Source: DATKDP01 sp035546335 (lineage in GTDB: Bacteria > Acidobacteriota > Thermoanaerobaculia > Gp7-AA8). From it: a stretch of DNA of 64,000 nt. Location: positions 41,228 to 105,227 of the forward strand of contig DATKDP010000005.1 of NCBI GenBank assembly GCA_035546335.1, in the 5' to 3' direction. Shown piece by piece: positions 26,379 to 34,343 of this stretch; position 1 is the stretch's first letter, and every line of letters starts with the position of its first letter. The notes below the pieces were generated by a model. It ran no database searches. It was not told the DNA's origin and saw nothing but the letters and a program-made list of their open reading frames with translations. The translations under genes were made by a program, and so were the position numbers.

Positions 26379-28937
26379 GTGAACGTTCGAGCGACCTGGG
26401 TGACAAGAAGAATTCTCGACTTCATCGCACACGTCTGCCTGACGCGCAGCCGTCTGATCCTTCTCATCGCCGGCATGGTGGGGGCGATCGGGCTGGTGGG
26501 AGCCATGCGGCTGCGGTTCGATCCCGACATTCTCAATCTCGTTCCTCAGCACAACAAGGAGATCAACGACTTCCGGAAGGTGCTCGAGGAAATGGGGACG
26601 ATCGATTATCACATCGTCGTCCTCGAGCTGCCAGAGGGCCATGACATCACGCAGTACGAGGAGCTGATCGGATCGATCGCGGCCGGCTACGAACATTCGC
26701 CCCACATCGACGAGGTCGACTACCGAATCCCCAACCCGATCGACCTGATCGACGAGATTCTGCCCCACGCACTTCTCTTTCTGTCTCCTGCCGAGCTCGA
26801 TCGCGTCGCAGAGCTACTGACCGACGAGGGGATTCGCGACTCGGTGGCAACCAACCGGGCGATGCTCCGGACGCCTCAGGCGACGGCGATGAAGGATCTG
26901 GTGCTCTACGATCCCTTCCGCCTCCTTCCGATCTACGCCGGGAAGTTACGCCGCAGCGGTGCAGGCTTCTCGATCGATGCATCGAGCGGCTACTACCTGT
27001 CGGAGGACGGCAGGATGGTGTTGATCCTGACGAAGCCGAAGCGTGCGGCGCAGGACATTCCCTTCGCCCAGGCGCTGATGGCCGAGGCGACGACGATCGA
27101 GCAGAGAGCCCTGGAGGAGATTCGAGAGGCGCACCCCGATCTTCCGGCGCCGGAGATCGGATACACCGGCGGATACGCGATCGCCTTTGCGGACGAACAA
27201 CTGATCCGCAACGACATCATCGCCAACGTCCTGTTCTCCTTCTTCGGCGTCCTTGCGGTGTTTCTCTACGGTTTCCGCCGCGTCGCGTCGATCGGGTATG
27301 CGGGGCTGCCGATGGCGCTGGCCCTGGCTCTGACATTCGGTCTCGCCGGATTCGCCTACGGCGAGCTCTCGTCGGCGAGCGCCGGTTTCGCAGCTCTGCT
27401 CGCCGGTCTGGGAATCGATTTCATCATGGTGACGTACGGGCGCTATGTCGACGAGCGGAATCGCGGCGAATCGCGCGAGGAAGCGATCCGGACGCTGATG
27501 CATCACACGCTTCCCGGCGTGCTCGTCGCGGCGGTGACGACCTCGATCACCTTTTACGCTTTCGTGGCCACCGATTTTCGGGGCATGACCCAGCTCGGCT
27601 TCCTCACCGGAACCGGAATTCTGTTTTTCCTGCTGGCGGTGGTCTTCGTGCTGCCCGCCCTGATCGTTCAGAGCGAGCACGGGCGGAGCGGCCGGGCACC
27701 ACGACTGTTTCATCACTCGTTCGGCTCCGAGAGACTGATCGAGTGGAGCATGCGACACCAGCGCGCCGTCATCGTCTTCTGGATCATCTGCACCATCGTC
27801 TCTGCGCTGCTCGCCACTCGACTCCGCTTCAGCGACAACATCCAGGATCTCCGTGCCAGAGGAAACCCGGGGATGCTGCTGCAGGAACGGCTCACGGAAC
27901 GACTCGGGCAATCGTTCGATTTCATGATGTGGGTGAACGAAGCGCCAACCGTCGAAGAGGCTCTCGAACGAACCCACCGGGCGGCGAACCTTCTCGATCC
28001 GCTCGTCGAGCGCGGCGTGATCGCTTCGTATCAGTCGATCAGCAGCTATCTGCCGGCCGAGAGCCGGCAGCGCGAGGTGATCGAGATCCTGCAGCGGGAG
28101 CGGAGTGATCGATTCTCACCGGATCGCATCGAACGAACGTTCGAGGCGGCTCTCGTGGAGAACGGCTTCCGCCCCGAAGCCTATGGGCACTATCTGGAGC
28201 TGTTCCGCCGGGCACTGACCGTCGAGACGACGATTTCGGTCGAACAGATCGAGGACGAGACGATCGCGAAGCTTCTGACACGGTTCCTGAAAAAGACCTC
28301 GAACGGCCACGCCTCGGTCATCTATCTCTATCCGGCCGGAGGTACGTGGGGCCGCGACGTTCCGGCGCCGCTGCTCGCAGCGGCACAAAAGCAGCCGGAG
28401 GCGATCCTCACGGGAGTCAACCTCGCCAGCGGCGTCCTTCGGGGGATCGTCCGACAGGACGCGATCCGCGCCACCACCCTCGGCTCGATCGCCGTCTTCA
28501 TCGTGATCTTCCTGACCTTTCGATCGCTCAGCCTGACCCTGCTCTCCTTCGCGCCGTTCGTCGCGGGATCGACCGGCATGCTCGGACTCATGGCGCTGTT
28601 CGACCTCGAGCTCAACTTCATGAACGTCTTCGTCGGGTTGATGATCATCGGCGTCGCAACCGACTACGGCATCTACACCCTTCAACGGTTTCTCGAGGCG
28701 CCGGGAGAGTTCGAGATTCACGCCACCGAAGTCGGCAAGGCGGTCGTCATGGCGGCGATCACCTCGATCGTCGGCTACGGCTCGTTCGCCCTGTCGCACT
28801 ACCCGGGTCTCCGCTCGATCGGCTATGCCGCAATCTTCGGAGTCGGACTGACCGGGCTGGCTTCCATCACCCTCCTGCCTGCCCTGCTGATACGACGGAG
28901 AAGGAAGAATGAGGGAAGGGTGAAGGGTGAAGGGTGA
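26379..28937 (+). CDS. RND-superfamily (MMPL/HpnN-like) transporter
   Basis: 852 residues, GTG start. The layout is two repeats of one TM helix, a large periplasmic loop and five TM helices: TM1 near residue 25-42, helices about 280-430, TM7 near 460, then about 705-845. The sequence FGLAGFAYGELSSASAGFAALLAGLGIDF and MNVFVGLMIIGVATDYGIY are the RND helix-4-type motifs with the conserved Gly/Asp. Relatives include hopanoid-exporting HpnN and MmpL lipid exporters, so a lipid cargo is likely; the exact substrate is unknown. No Shine-Dalgarno is visible. The last codons (NEGRVKGEG) already lie in a heptamer array, so the natural C-terminus may vary with repeat slippage. Confidence 0.88.
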   Translation: MNVRATWVTRRILDFIAHVCLTRSRLILLIAGMVGAIGLVGAMRLRFDPDILNLVPQHNKEINDFRKVLEEMGTIDYHIVVLELPEGHDITQYEELIGSIAAGYEHSPHIDEVDYRIPNPIDLIDEILPHALLFLSPAELDRVAELLTDEGIRDSVATNRAMLRTPQATAMKDLVLYDPFRLLPIYAGKLRRSGAGFSIDASSGYYLSEDGRMVLILTKPKRAAQDIPFAQALMAEATTIEQRALEEIREAHPDLPAPEIGYTGGYAIAFADEQLIRNDIIANVLFSFFGVLAVFLYGFRRVASIGYAGLPMALALALTFGLAGFAYGELSSASAGFAALLAGLGIDFIMVTYGRYVDERNRGESREEAIRTLMHHTLPGVLVAAVTTSITFYAFVATDFRGMTQLGFLTGTGILFFLLAVVFVLPALIVQSEHGRSGRAPRLFHHSFGSERLIEWSMRHQRAVIVFWIICTIVSALLATRLRFSDNIQDLRARGNPGMLLQERLTERLGQSFDFMMWVNEAPTVEEALERTHRAANLLDPLVERGVIASYQSISSYLPAESRQREVIEILQRERSDRFSPDRIERTFEAALVENGFRPEAYGHYLELFRRALTVETTISVEQIEDETIAKLLTRFLKKTSNGHASVIYLYPAGGTWGRDVPAPLLAAAQKQPEAILTGVNLASGVLRGIVRQDAIRATTLGSIAVFIVIFLTFRSLSLTLLSFAPFVAGSTGMLGLMALFDLELNFMNVFVGLMIIGVATDYGIYTLQRFLEAPGEFEIHATEVGKAVVMAAITSIVGYGSFALSHYPGLRSIGYAAIFGVGLTGLASITLLPALLIRRRRKNEGRVKGEG

Positions 28938-29127
28938 AGGGTGAAGGGTGAAGAGTGAAGGGTGAAGGGTGAAGAGTGAAGAGTGAAGGCCTTTTTCAGG
29001 TTTCAGGTTTCAGGTTTTCTTCTCAGGATCCGAAACCTGAAACCTGAAAAAGGCATCTTCCCCCTTCCCCCTTCACTCTTCACTCTTCACTCTTCACTCT
29101 TCACTCTTCCCTCTTCACCCTTCCGAA
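28912..29127. repeat. Nested inverted heptamer arrays between convergent genes
   Basis: Outer left GGTGAAG/AGTGAAG units (28912-28988) pair with outer right CTTCACT/CTTCACC units (about 29060-29127). The inner core GCCTTTTTCAGGTTTCAGG (from 28989) is matched by its reverse complement ending near 29054. Both convergent coding sequences end inside the array. It could act as a bidirectional terminator. Confidence 0.92.
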
Positions 29128-29830
29128 TTTTTTTCGCCTTCTGCTGCAGCGCGCGGAAATAGTCGGTCTCGGTGATCTCGGCAACCTGCTTCGCCTCTCG
29201 GGCGCGGTCGATCTCGATGCTGAGCTGCCGGACCTGGCGCTGAAGGCGTTGCTCCCGCTCTCGAACCTCTCTCGCCATTCGAGTGAATACGCGCGCGAGC
29301 TGCCCGAGCGCATCGTCCCGCCGGCCGACCTCGTCGAGACTTTCCGGTTCGAAGGTCTGCGCCTCGACGGACGATGCCGCCGCAGCGACGCGGTTCACCT
29401 GCTCGAGATAGAGCACTTCCTGGTCGCGAAAGCGCTTCTTCTCCAGGCACGCGCCGACGCGGGCGCGCAACAGCACGGGATTGAATGGCTTGGGAAGGTA
29501 GTCTTCCGCCCCCTGCTCGATACAGCGAACGACGTTCTCGATCTCGTCGATCGCCGAGATCATGATGACCGGGATGTCGCGCAGCCGATCGTCGTCCTTC
29601 AGCGTAGCGAGCAGCTCATATCCGTCCATCTCCGGCATCTCGACGTCGAGCAGAATGAGATCGAACGACGTGTTGCGGATCATCTCGAGCGCGATGCGGC
29701 CGTTCTCGGCGGATTCCGATGTGTGCCCCTCGCGCGTCAGATAGCGCGCGAGCATCGTGCGGTTCACGGCATTGTCGTCGACGACCAGCACGTGCCCTTT
29801 GACCGCACCGCTTGCCGCGGGCTCGCTCAT
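29087..29830 (-). CDS. Response regulator with receiver and coiled-coil output
   Basis: 247 residues from the ATG at 29830 (GGAGAGAG upstream, ATGA overlap with the kinase gene). Residues about 12-128 are a receiver: acidic pair Asp18/Asp19 (VVDDN), phospho-acceptor Asp62 in DVEMPEMDG, and switch Lys114 in LPKPFNP. Residues about 130-235 are helical, with heptad-like patterns (VREREQRLQRQVRQLSIEID), and no DNA-binding or enzymatic domain. It may act by protein contact, for example with the MinD-like ATPase of the same cluster. That is inference. The last 10 residues are encoded by heptamer repeats. Confidence 0.9.
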   Translation of the reverse strand: MSEPAASGAVKGHVLVVDDNAVNRTMLARYLTREGHTSESAENGRIALEMIRNTSFDLILLDVEMPEMDGYELLATLKDDDRLRDIPVIMISAIDEIENVVRCIEQGAEDYLPKPFNPVLLRARVGACLEKKRFRDQEVLYLEQVNRVAAAASSVEAQTFEPESLDEVGRRDDALGQLARVFTRMAREVREREQRLQRQVRQLSIEIDRAREAKQVAEITETDYFRALQQKAKKIRKGEEGRVKSEE

Positions 29831-32800
29831 CGACTCTCTCCTGTCTCGGCTCGAAGCAACCTGCAGACCTGCTCGTACTCCTCCCGGATTCGAGACGCGA
29901 GCCCACCGGCCGAGCCGAGTGACCCGGCGCGCGCGTCTCGCTCGAGCTCGGCGCTCAGAGCGGACAACCGTCTGATCCCGAGGTTCGCCGTGCTCCCTTT
30001 GAGATTGTGGGCTGCTTTCTTCAGCGCATCGGCATCGCCGGCCGCAACGGCACCCTCGATCATCTGCAGGATGGCGGGCGTCTCCTGCTGAAACAGCCCC
30101 ACCAGCTCCTCGAGCAGACCCGGTTCCGTTTCTTCGGCCTTCCTCAGGTCGGCCCAGATTCTCTCGTCGAGGAGTGGCTCCTCCGCCGTCGCGGCGGTGA
30201 CGGTCTCTCGAGCGGCGGGCTCTGCGGGAAGCTCCGACGGCGCGGAGCGCTCCAGCGCGGCCTGAAGCTCGTCGACGCGGATCGGCTTGCTGACGTAGTC
30301 GTTCATCCCGGCGCTCAGACAAAGCTCGCGATCTCCTTCCATCGCATTCGCCGTCATGGCGACGATGCGGGGTTGCCGCTCGGGAGGAATCTGATCCCGG
30401 ATCACGCGCGTCGCTTCGAGCCCATCCATCTCCGGCATCTGGACGTCCATGAGGACCACATCGTACTTCTGCCGCCTGACCGCCTCTACCGCTTCGAGAC
30501 CGTTCGCTGCAACGTCACCGCCATAGCCCATCTTGCCGAGCATCAGAAGCGCCAGCTTCTGGTTCACGGCATTGTCTTCGGCGAGGAGGATGCGAAGCGG
30601 AAGGCGCTCGGCCATTTTCGAGTCGAACTGAAGCGAAGGGGGTGTTTCGTGTCGAGGCTCGACCGACGTGCCTGCAAAGATGCCGATCATGGCGTCGTAC
30701 AGCTGCGAAGATTTGACCGGTTTTGTGAGAAACGCGGCAAACCAGGCGCGATGCTCGATCTCCCTCTGGCCGAGCGAGGTGAGCATCACCAGAGGCAGCT
30801 CGCCCGGATCGCGGACTTTCCGGATTTCCGACGCGAGCATCACGCCATCCATCTCCGGCATCTGCATGTCGAGAATACCGATGTCGAACTCTTCTCCCTG
30901 ACGAATCCATTGGAGCGCTTCGAGAGGACTTCCCGTCGCCTGCGGAACCATGTCCCACGACCGCGCCTGAAGAGAGAGGATCTGACAGTTCGTCGCGTTG
31001 TCGTCGACGATCAGGATCTTGCGGCCGTGGAGGCGTGGCAGCTCGGGCCGCTGACGGGCCTTCATCTCGGGCGCAGGCTCGGCAAGGATCGTGAAGTGGA
31101 AGGTGGAGCCTTTCCCCACCTCGCTCTCGGCCCACATTCGACCACCCATCATTTCGGTCAGGCGCTTGGAGATCGCCAGCCCGAGTCCGGTGCCACCGTA
31201 GCGGCGTGTGGTCGATGTGTCCACCTGGCTGAACGACTTGAACAGACGGTCCATCCGGTCCTGAGGAACACCGATTCCCGTATCCCTGACGGCGAAGTGA
31301 ATTTCCAGAGAGCGCTCATCGATGAGCTGACTGCCGACGTCGATCACCACTTCCCCCTGTTCGGTGAACTTCACGGCGTTGCTCAGCAGGTTCACGAGCA
31401 CCTGGCGGAGGCGGGTGACGTCGCCGACGATGGCGCGTGAGGCTTCCCCTTCGATCATGTAGACGGCGATGTCGATTCCCTTTTCGACGGCGCGGCCGGC
31501 CACGAGATCGACCGCCGAGTCGACGCATTCGCGGAGGTCGAATGCCTGCTGCTCCAGCTCGAGCTTCCCCGCTTCGATCTTCGAAAAATCGAGAATGTCG
31601 TTGATGATGGAGAGGAGCTGTTCGCCTCCGGTGCGAATCGTCTGAGCGTAATCCTGCTGCTCGCTGTCGAGCGCAGTCGTCGACAGGAGGCCCGACATCC
31701 CGATGATCGCGTTCATCGGCGTCCGAATCTCATGGCTCATCGTCGCGAGAAAGCTCGACTTCGCTTCACTCGCCTTCCAGGCCTCTTCCCGGGCGATCTC
31801 CAGCGCGGCGTTGGTCTGCTGAAGCTCGCGCGTGCGAAGCCTGACCTTTTCTTCCATCGTGTCGTACATCGCCTTCAATTCCGAGGTCATGGAGTTGAAC
31901 GCCCTGCTCAACTCGCCGATCTCATCGCGGCCCTGCACCGGCACCTGGTGGCTGAGATCTCCTTCGGCAGCCCGGCGAACGCCGGTGGCGAGCTGGGTGA
32001 TCGGCGTGGAGATGGAGCGGGCGATCACCAGTCCCGACGCAAGTGCCAGAAGTGCCGCGACCCCCGCGATCAGAAGCGTGAGGCGCCGCTGACGTTCGAT
32101 CGGCGCGAAGGCCTCGGTTGCATCCATCTTGACGAGCATGCCCCAGCGGAGCGATGGAAGGTACTGCCATGCCGCGACGACATTCCCTCCGCGATAGTCG
32201 GTCGCGAGGCCGTAGCCCCGCTTCCCGTCGAGCGCGCTCACGAGTCCTTCCGCCGCCCTCTCCCCCACTCCAATCGATCGCTTGAACGCCGCGCCCGGAT
32301 CGTGACGAACGGGCGTGGCGAACACCACGCGATCTCCGTTTCGCTGACCGACGATCGTCTCGCCGGTCGCTCCGAGGTTCCGATCGTCGTTGATGATCTC
32401 GTAGATTTCGTCATTCCTGAGCTCGAAGACGACCGCGCCGATGATGATGCCGTCCTCGAGAACGGGAGCGGCGACGAACGCGGCAAGGTGATCGCCTCCC
32501 GGGTAGTACTCGAAATTCGAGATCTCGGTCTCGAGCATCGTGGTGGCGAGGTCGAAGACGCTGGCCAGTTCGGTATCGCGATAGGGACCGGTGTGAAGGT
32601 TCGTCCTCAGATCGTCGCCCTCTTCGATCGAAAAGACGACGTCGCCGGCGGCATTGATCAGGTAGAGGTCCGCATAGCCCGATTCGGCTATGTATGCCGT
32701 GAGGAATTCTCGAGACTGCTGCTCGACCCGCTGCCAGACGGCGGAATCGAAGCCCGTGTCGGCGGAAAGCCGGTTCAGACGACCGAGCGTGCCAACGACC

Positions 32801-33048
32801 TCCGGCAGCCGCGAGAGGGCCGAGACATTCCGCTTCCGCTCGAGGGCATACGTCTCGATCTGGTCGGCCCTCGCCTCGGCGATCGCTCTGAGCCTGTGGG
32901 TCACCTCGTAGGTCTGCGCCCGGACGCTGATCCTGTCGATCAGAATGCTCACCCCGATGAGGGGAAGAAGTCCGATCACGAGGAACCAGAAGATCAGCCG
33001 GTTGCCGATCGAGAATCGCTGGAGAGTGTCGAGTGCGTTAGCCATCAT
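29827..33048 (-). CDS. Hybrid sensor histidine kinase (dCache-HAMP-HisKA-HATPase-REC-REC-HPt)
   Basis: 1073 residues from the ATG at 33048, which overlaps the upstream stop. Order: TM1 (about 15-37), periplasmic sensor of dCache type (about 40-310), TM2 (about 322-344), HAMP (345-400), HisKA with His439 in SHEIRTPMN, HATPase (N box about 556, DTGIG, GGTGLGLAI), REC1 (Asp727), REC2 (Asp868), and a C-terminal HPt (His1014 in AHNLKGS). The parts allow a full phosphorelay: His439 to receiver to His1014 to the downstream regulator Asp62. It sits between an UrtA-like binding protein and that regulator; all overlap by 4 bases, so ligand-loaded binding protein may be its input. Confidence 0.95.
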   Translation of the reverse strand: MMANALDTLQRFSIGNRLIFWFLVIGLLPLIGVSILIDRISVRAQTYEVTHRLRAIAEARADQIETYALERKRNVSALSRLPEVVGTLGRLNRLSADTGFDSAVWQRVEQQSREFLTAYIAESGYADLYLINAAGDVVFSIEEGDDLRTNLHTGPYRDTELASVFDLATTMLETEISNFEYYPGGDHLAAFVAAPVLEDGIIIGAVVFELRNDEIYEIINDDRNLGATGETIVGQRNGDRVVFATPVRHDPGAAFKRSIGVGERAAEGLVSALDGKRGYGLATDYRGGNVVAAWQYLPSLRWGMLVKMDATEAFAPIERQRRLTLLIAGVAALLALASGLVIARSISTPITQLATGVRRAAEGDLSHQVPVQGRDEIGELSRAFNSMTSELKAMYDTMEEKVRLRTRELQQTNAALEIAREEAWKASEAKSSFLATMSHEIRTPMNAIIGMSGLLSTTALDSEQQDYAQTIRTGGEQLLSIINDILDFSKIEAGKLELEQQAFDLRECVDSAVDLVAGRAVEKGIDIAVYMIEGEASRAIVGDVTRLRQVLVNLLSNAVKFTEQGEVVIDVGSQLIDERSLEIHFAVRDTGIGVPQDRMDRLFKSFSQVDTSTTRRYGGTGLGLAISKRLTEMMGGRMWAESEVGKGSTFHFTILAEPAPEMKARQRPELPRLHGRKILIVDDNATNCQILSLQARSWDMVPQATGSPLEALQWIRQGEEFDIGILDMQMPEMDGVMLASEIRKVRDPGELPLVMLTSLGQREIEHRAWFAAFLTKPVKSSQLYDAMIGIFAGTSVEPRHETPPSLQFDSKMAERLPLRILLAEDNAVNQKLALLMLGKMGYGGDVAANGLEAVEAVRRQKYDVVLMDVQMPEMDGLEATRVIRDQIPPERQPRIVAMTANAMEGDRELCLSAGMNDYVSKPIRVDELQAALERSAPSELPAEPAARETVTAATAEEPLLDERIWADLRKAEETEPGLLEELVGLFQQETPAILQMIEGAVAAGDADALKKAAHNLKGSTANLGIRRLSALSAELERDARAGSLGSAGGLASRIREEYEQVCRLLRAETGESR

Positions 33049-34343
33049 GGTCTCTCGCCCGGTGAAGGAACGCCGGGATTCACCCAGCCTCCCCACTCGC
33101 GACGCAGCCCTTCCAGAAACTCCAGCCATTCGTCAGTGGAACGAAAGATCGGAAAAGGAACGGGGCGCACCGGCCGGCCGGAGGTCCAGACGATGTCGAA
33201 CTGTCCCTTCTCGTCGATCCTTCCGATGCGCACCGTCTTCCAGGTGTGCAGATTCTCGGGATCGATGTACACCACTCCCTCGGGTGCACCCCAGCTCTGG
33301 CGGCGGATCATCTCGCGCACCGTTCCCACCTCGTCGGTCTCGGCATCCGCGACGGCTTGCGCCCAGAGGTGAACGCCGAAGTAGGCCGCTTCCATCGGAT
33401 CGCTGGTCGTCCTGCCGGCTCCGTACCTCCTCCGGAATCGATCGAGGAATGCGGCATTCGCCTCTCCCTCGAGGCTTTGAAAATAGTTCCAGGAGGCATA
33501 GTCGCCTCGCATCGACAGCAGGTCCATTCCCTGGAGCTCGTTCTCGGTGATGCTGAACGAGACGGTCGGGATCCGGTCCGGCGTGATGCCCGCGGCGCGA
33601 AGCTGCCGGAAAAAGGCGATGTTGCTGTCTCCGTTGATCGTGTTGAGTATGGCGTCGGGGCGAGTCTCGACGATCTTCCGCACGATGGGCTCGACGTCAT
33701 CGCTGCCGAGCAGAATGTACTCCTCGCCGAGAATTTCTCCGCGGAGCGCCCGCACTTGATCGCGGATGATCTGGTTGGCAACGCGAGGGAAGACGTAATC
33801 GGATCCGACCAGAAAGAACTTCGTCCCGATCGTCTCGAAGCTCCATTTCACCGCCGGAATGATCTGCTGATTCGGCGCAGCGCCGGTATAGACGATGTGT
33901 CGAGACGATTCGAGACCCTCGTACTGGACGGGGTAGAAGAGCAGATGCCTGAACTGTTCGACGATCGGCTTGACCGTTTTTCTGCAGGCCGACGTCCAGC
34001 AGCCGAAGATCACGCTGACCTTCTCATCGACGATGAGCGCTCTCGCTTCCTTCGCGAAGGTCGCCGAATCGGAGCGACCGTCGACCACGATCGGCTCGAT
34101 GCGGCGGCCGAGCAGGCCTCCCCTGTCATTGATCTCTTCGATGGCCAGAACCGTCGCATCGACCACGGAGGTCTCGCTGATCGCCATCGTGCCGCTCAAC
34201 GAGTGAAGAATGCCGACTCGGATCGGAGCCTTCTCGCGAAAGCGCGGGAGCAGATACGAGACGATGCCGGCCACGATGAGCACCATCGTGACCGCCAGCA
34301 GCGCGTTGCGGGTCCCCCTCCCGACTCCGAGGCGGCCGATCAT
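33045..34343 (-). CDS. UrtA-like substrate-binding protein, membrane anchored
   Basis: 432 residues from the ATG at 34343 (GGAAGGG upstream, ATGA overlap with the permease gene). Residues 13-32 are a hydrophobic helix without a clear cleavage site, so it probably stays anchored in the inner membrane. The rest is a PF13433 type fold: VGILHSLSGTMAISE, INDRGGLLGRRIEPIVVDG, GCWTSACRKTVKPI, YPVQYEG, and GAAPNQQIIPAVKW are all hallmarks of urea/amide binding proteins (UrtA, FmdD). No ABC permease or ATPase is near; instead an APC-type permease and a kinase are. A sensory role for urea, short amides or amino acids is inferred. Confidence 0.9.
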   Translation of the reverse strand: MIGRLGVGRGTRNALLAVTMVLIVAGIVSYLLPRFREKAPIRVGILHSLSGTMAISETSVVDATVLAIEEINDRGGLLGRRIEPIVVDGRSDSATFAKEARALIVDEKVSVIFGCWTSACRKTVKPIVEQFRHLLFYPVQYEGLESSRHIVYTGAAPNQQIIPAVKWSFETIGTKFFLVGSDYVFPRVANQIIRDQVRALRGEILGEEYILLGSDDVEPIVRKIVETRPDAILNTINGDSNIAFFRQLRAAGITPDRIPTVSFSITENELQGMDLLSMRGDYASWNYFQSLEGEANAAFLDRFRRRYGAGRTTSDPMEAAYFGVHLWAQAVADAETDEVGTVREMIRRQSWGAPEGVVYIDPENLHTWKTVRIGRIDEKGQFDIVWTSGRPVRPVPFPIFRSTDEWLEFLEGLRREWGGWVNPGVPSPGERP

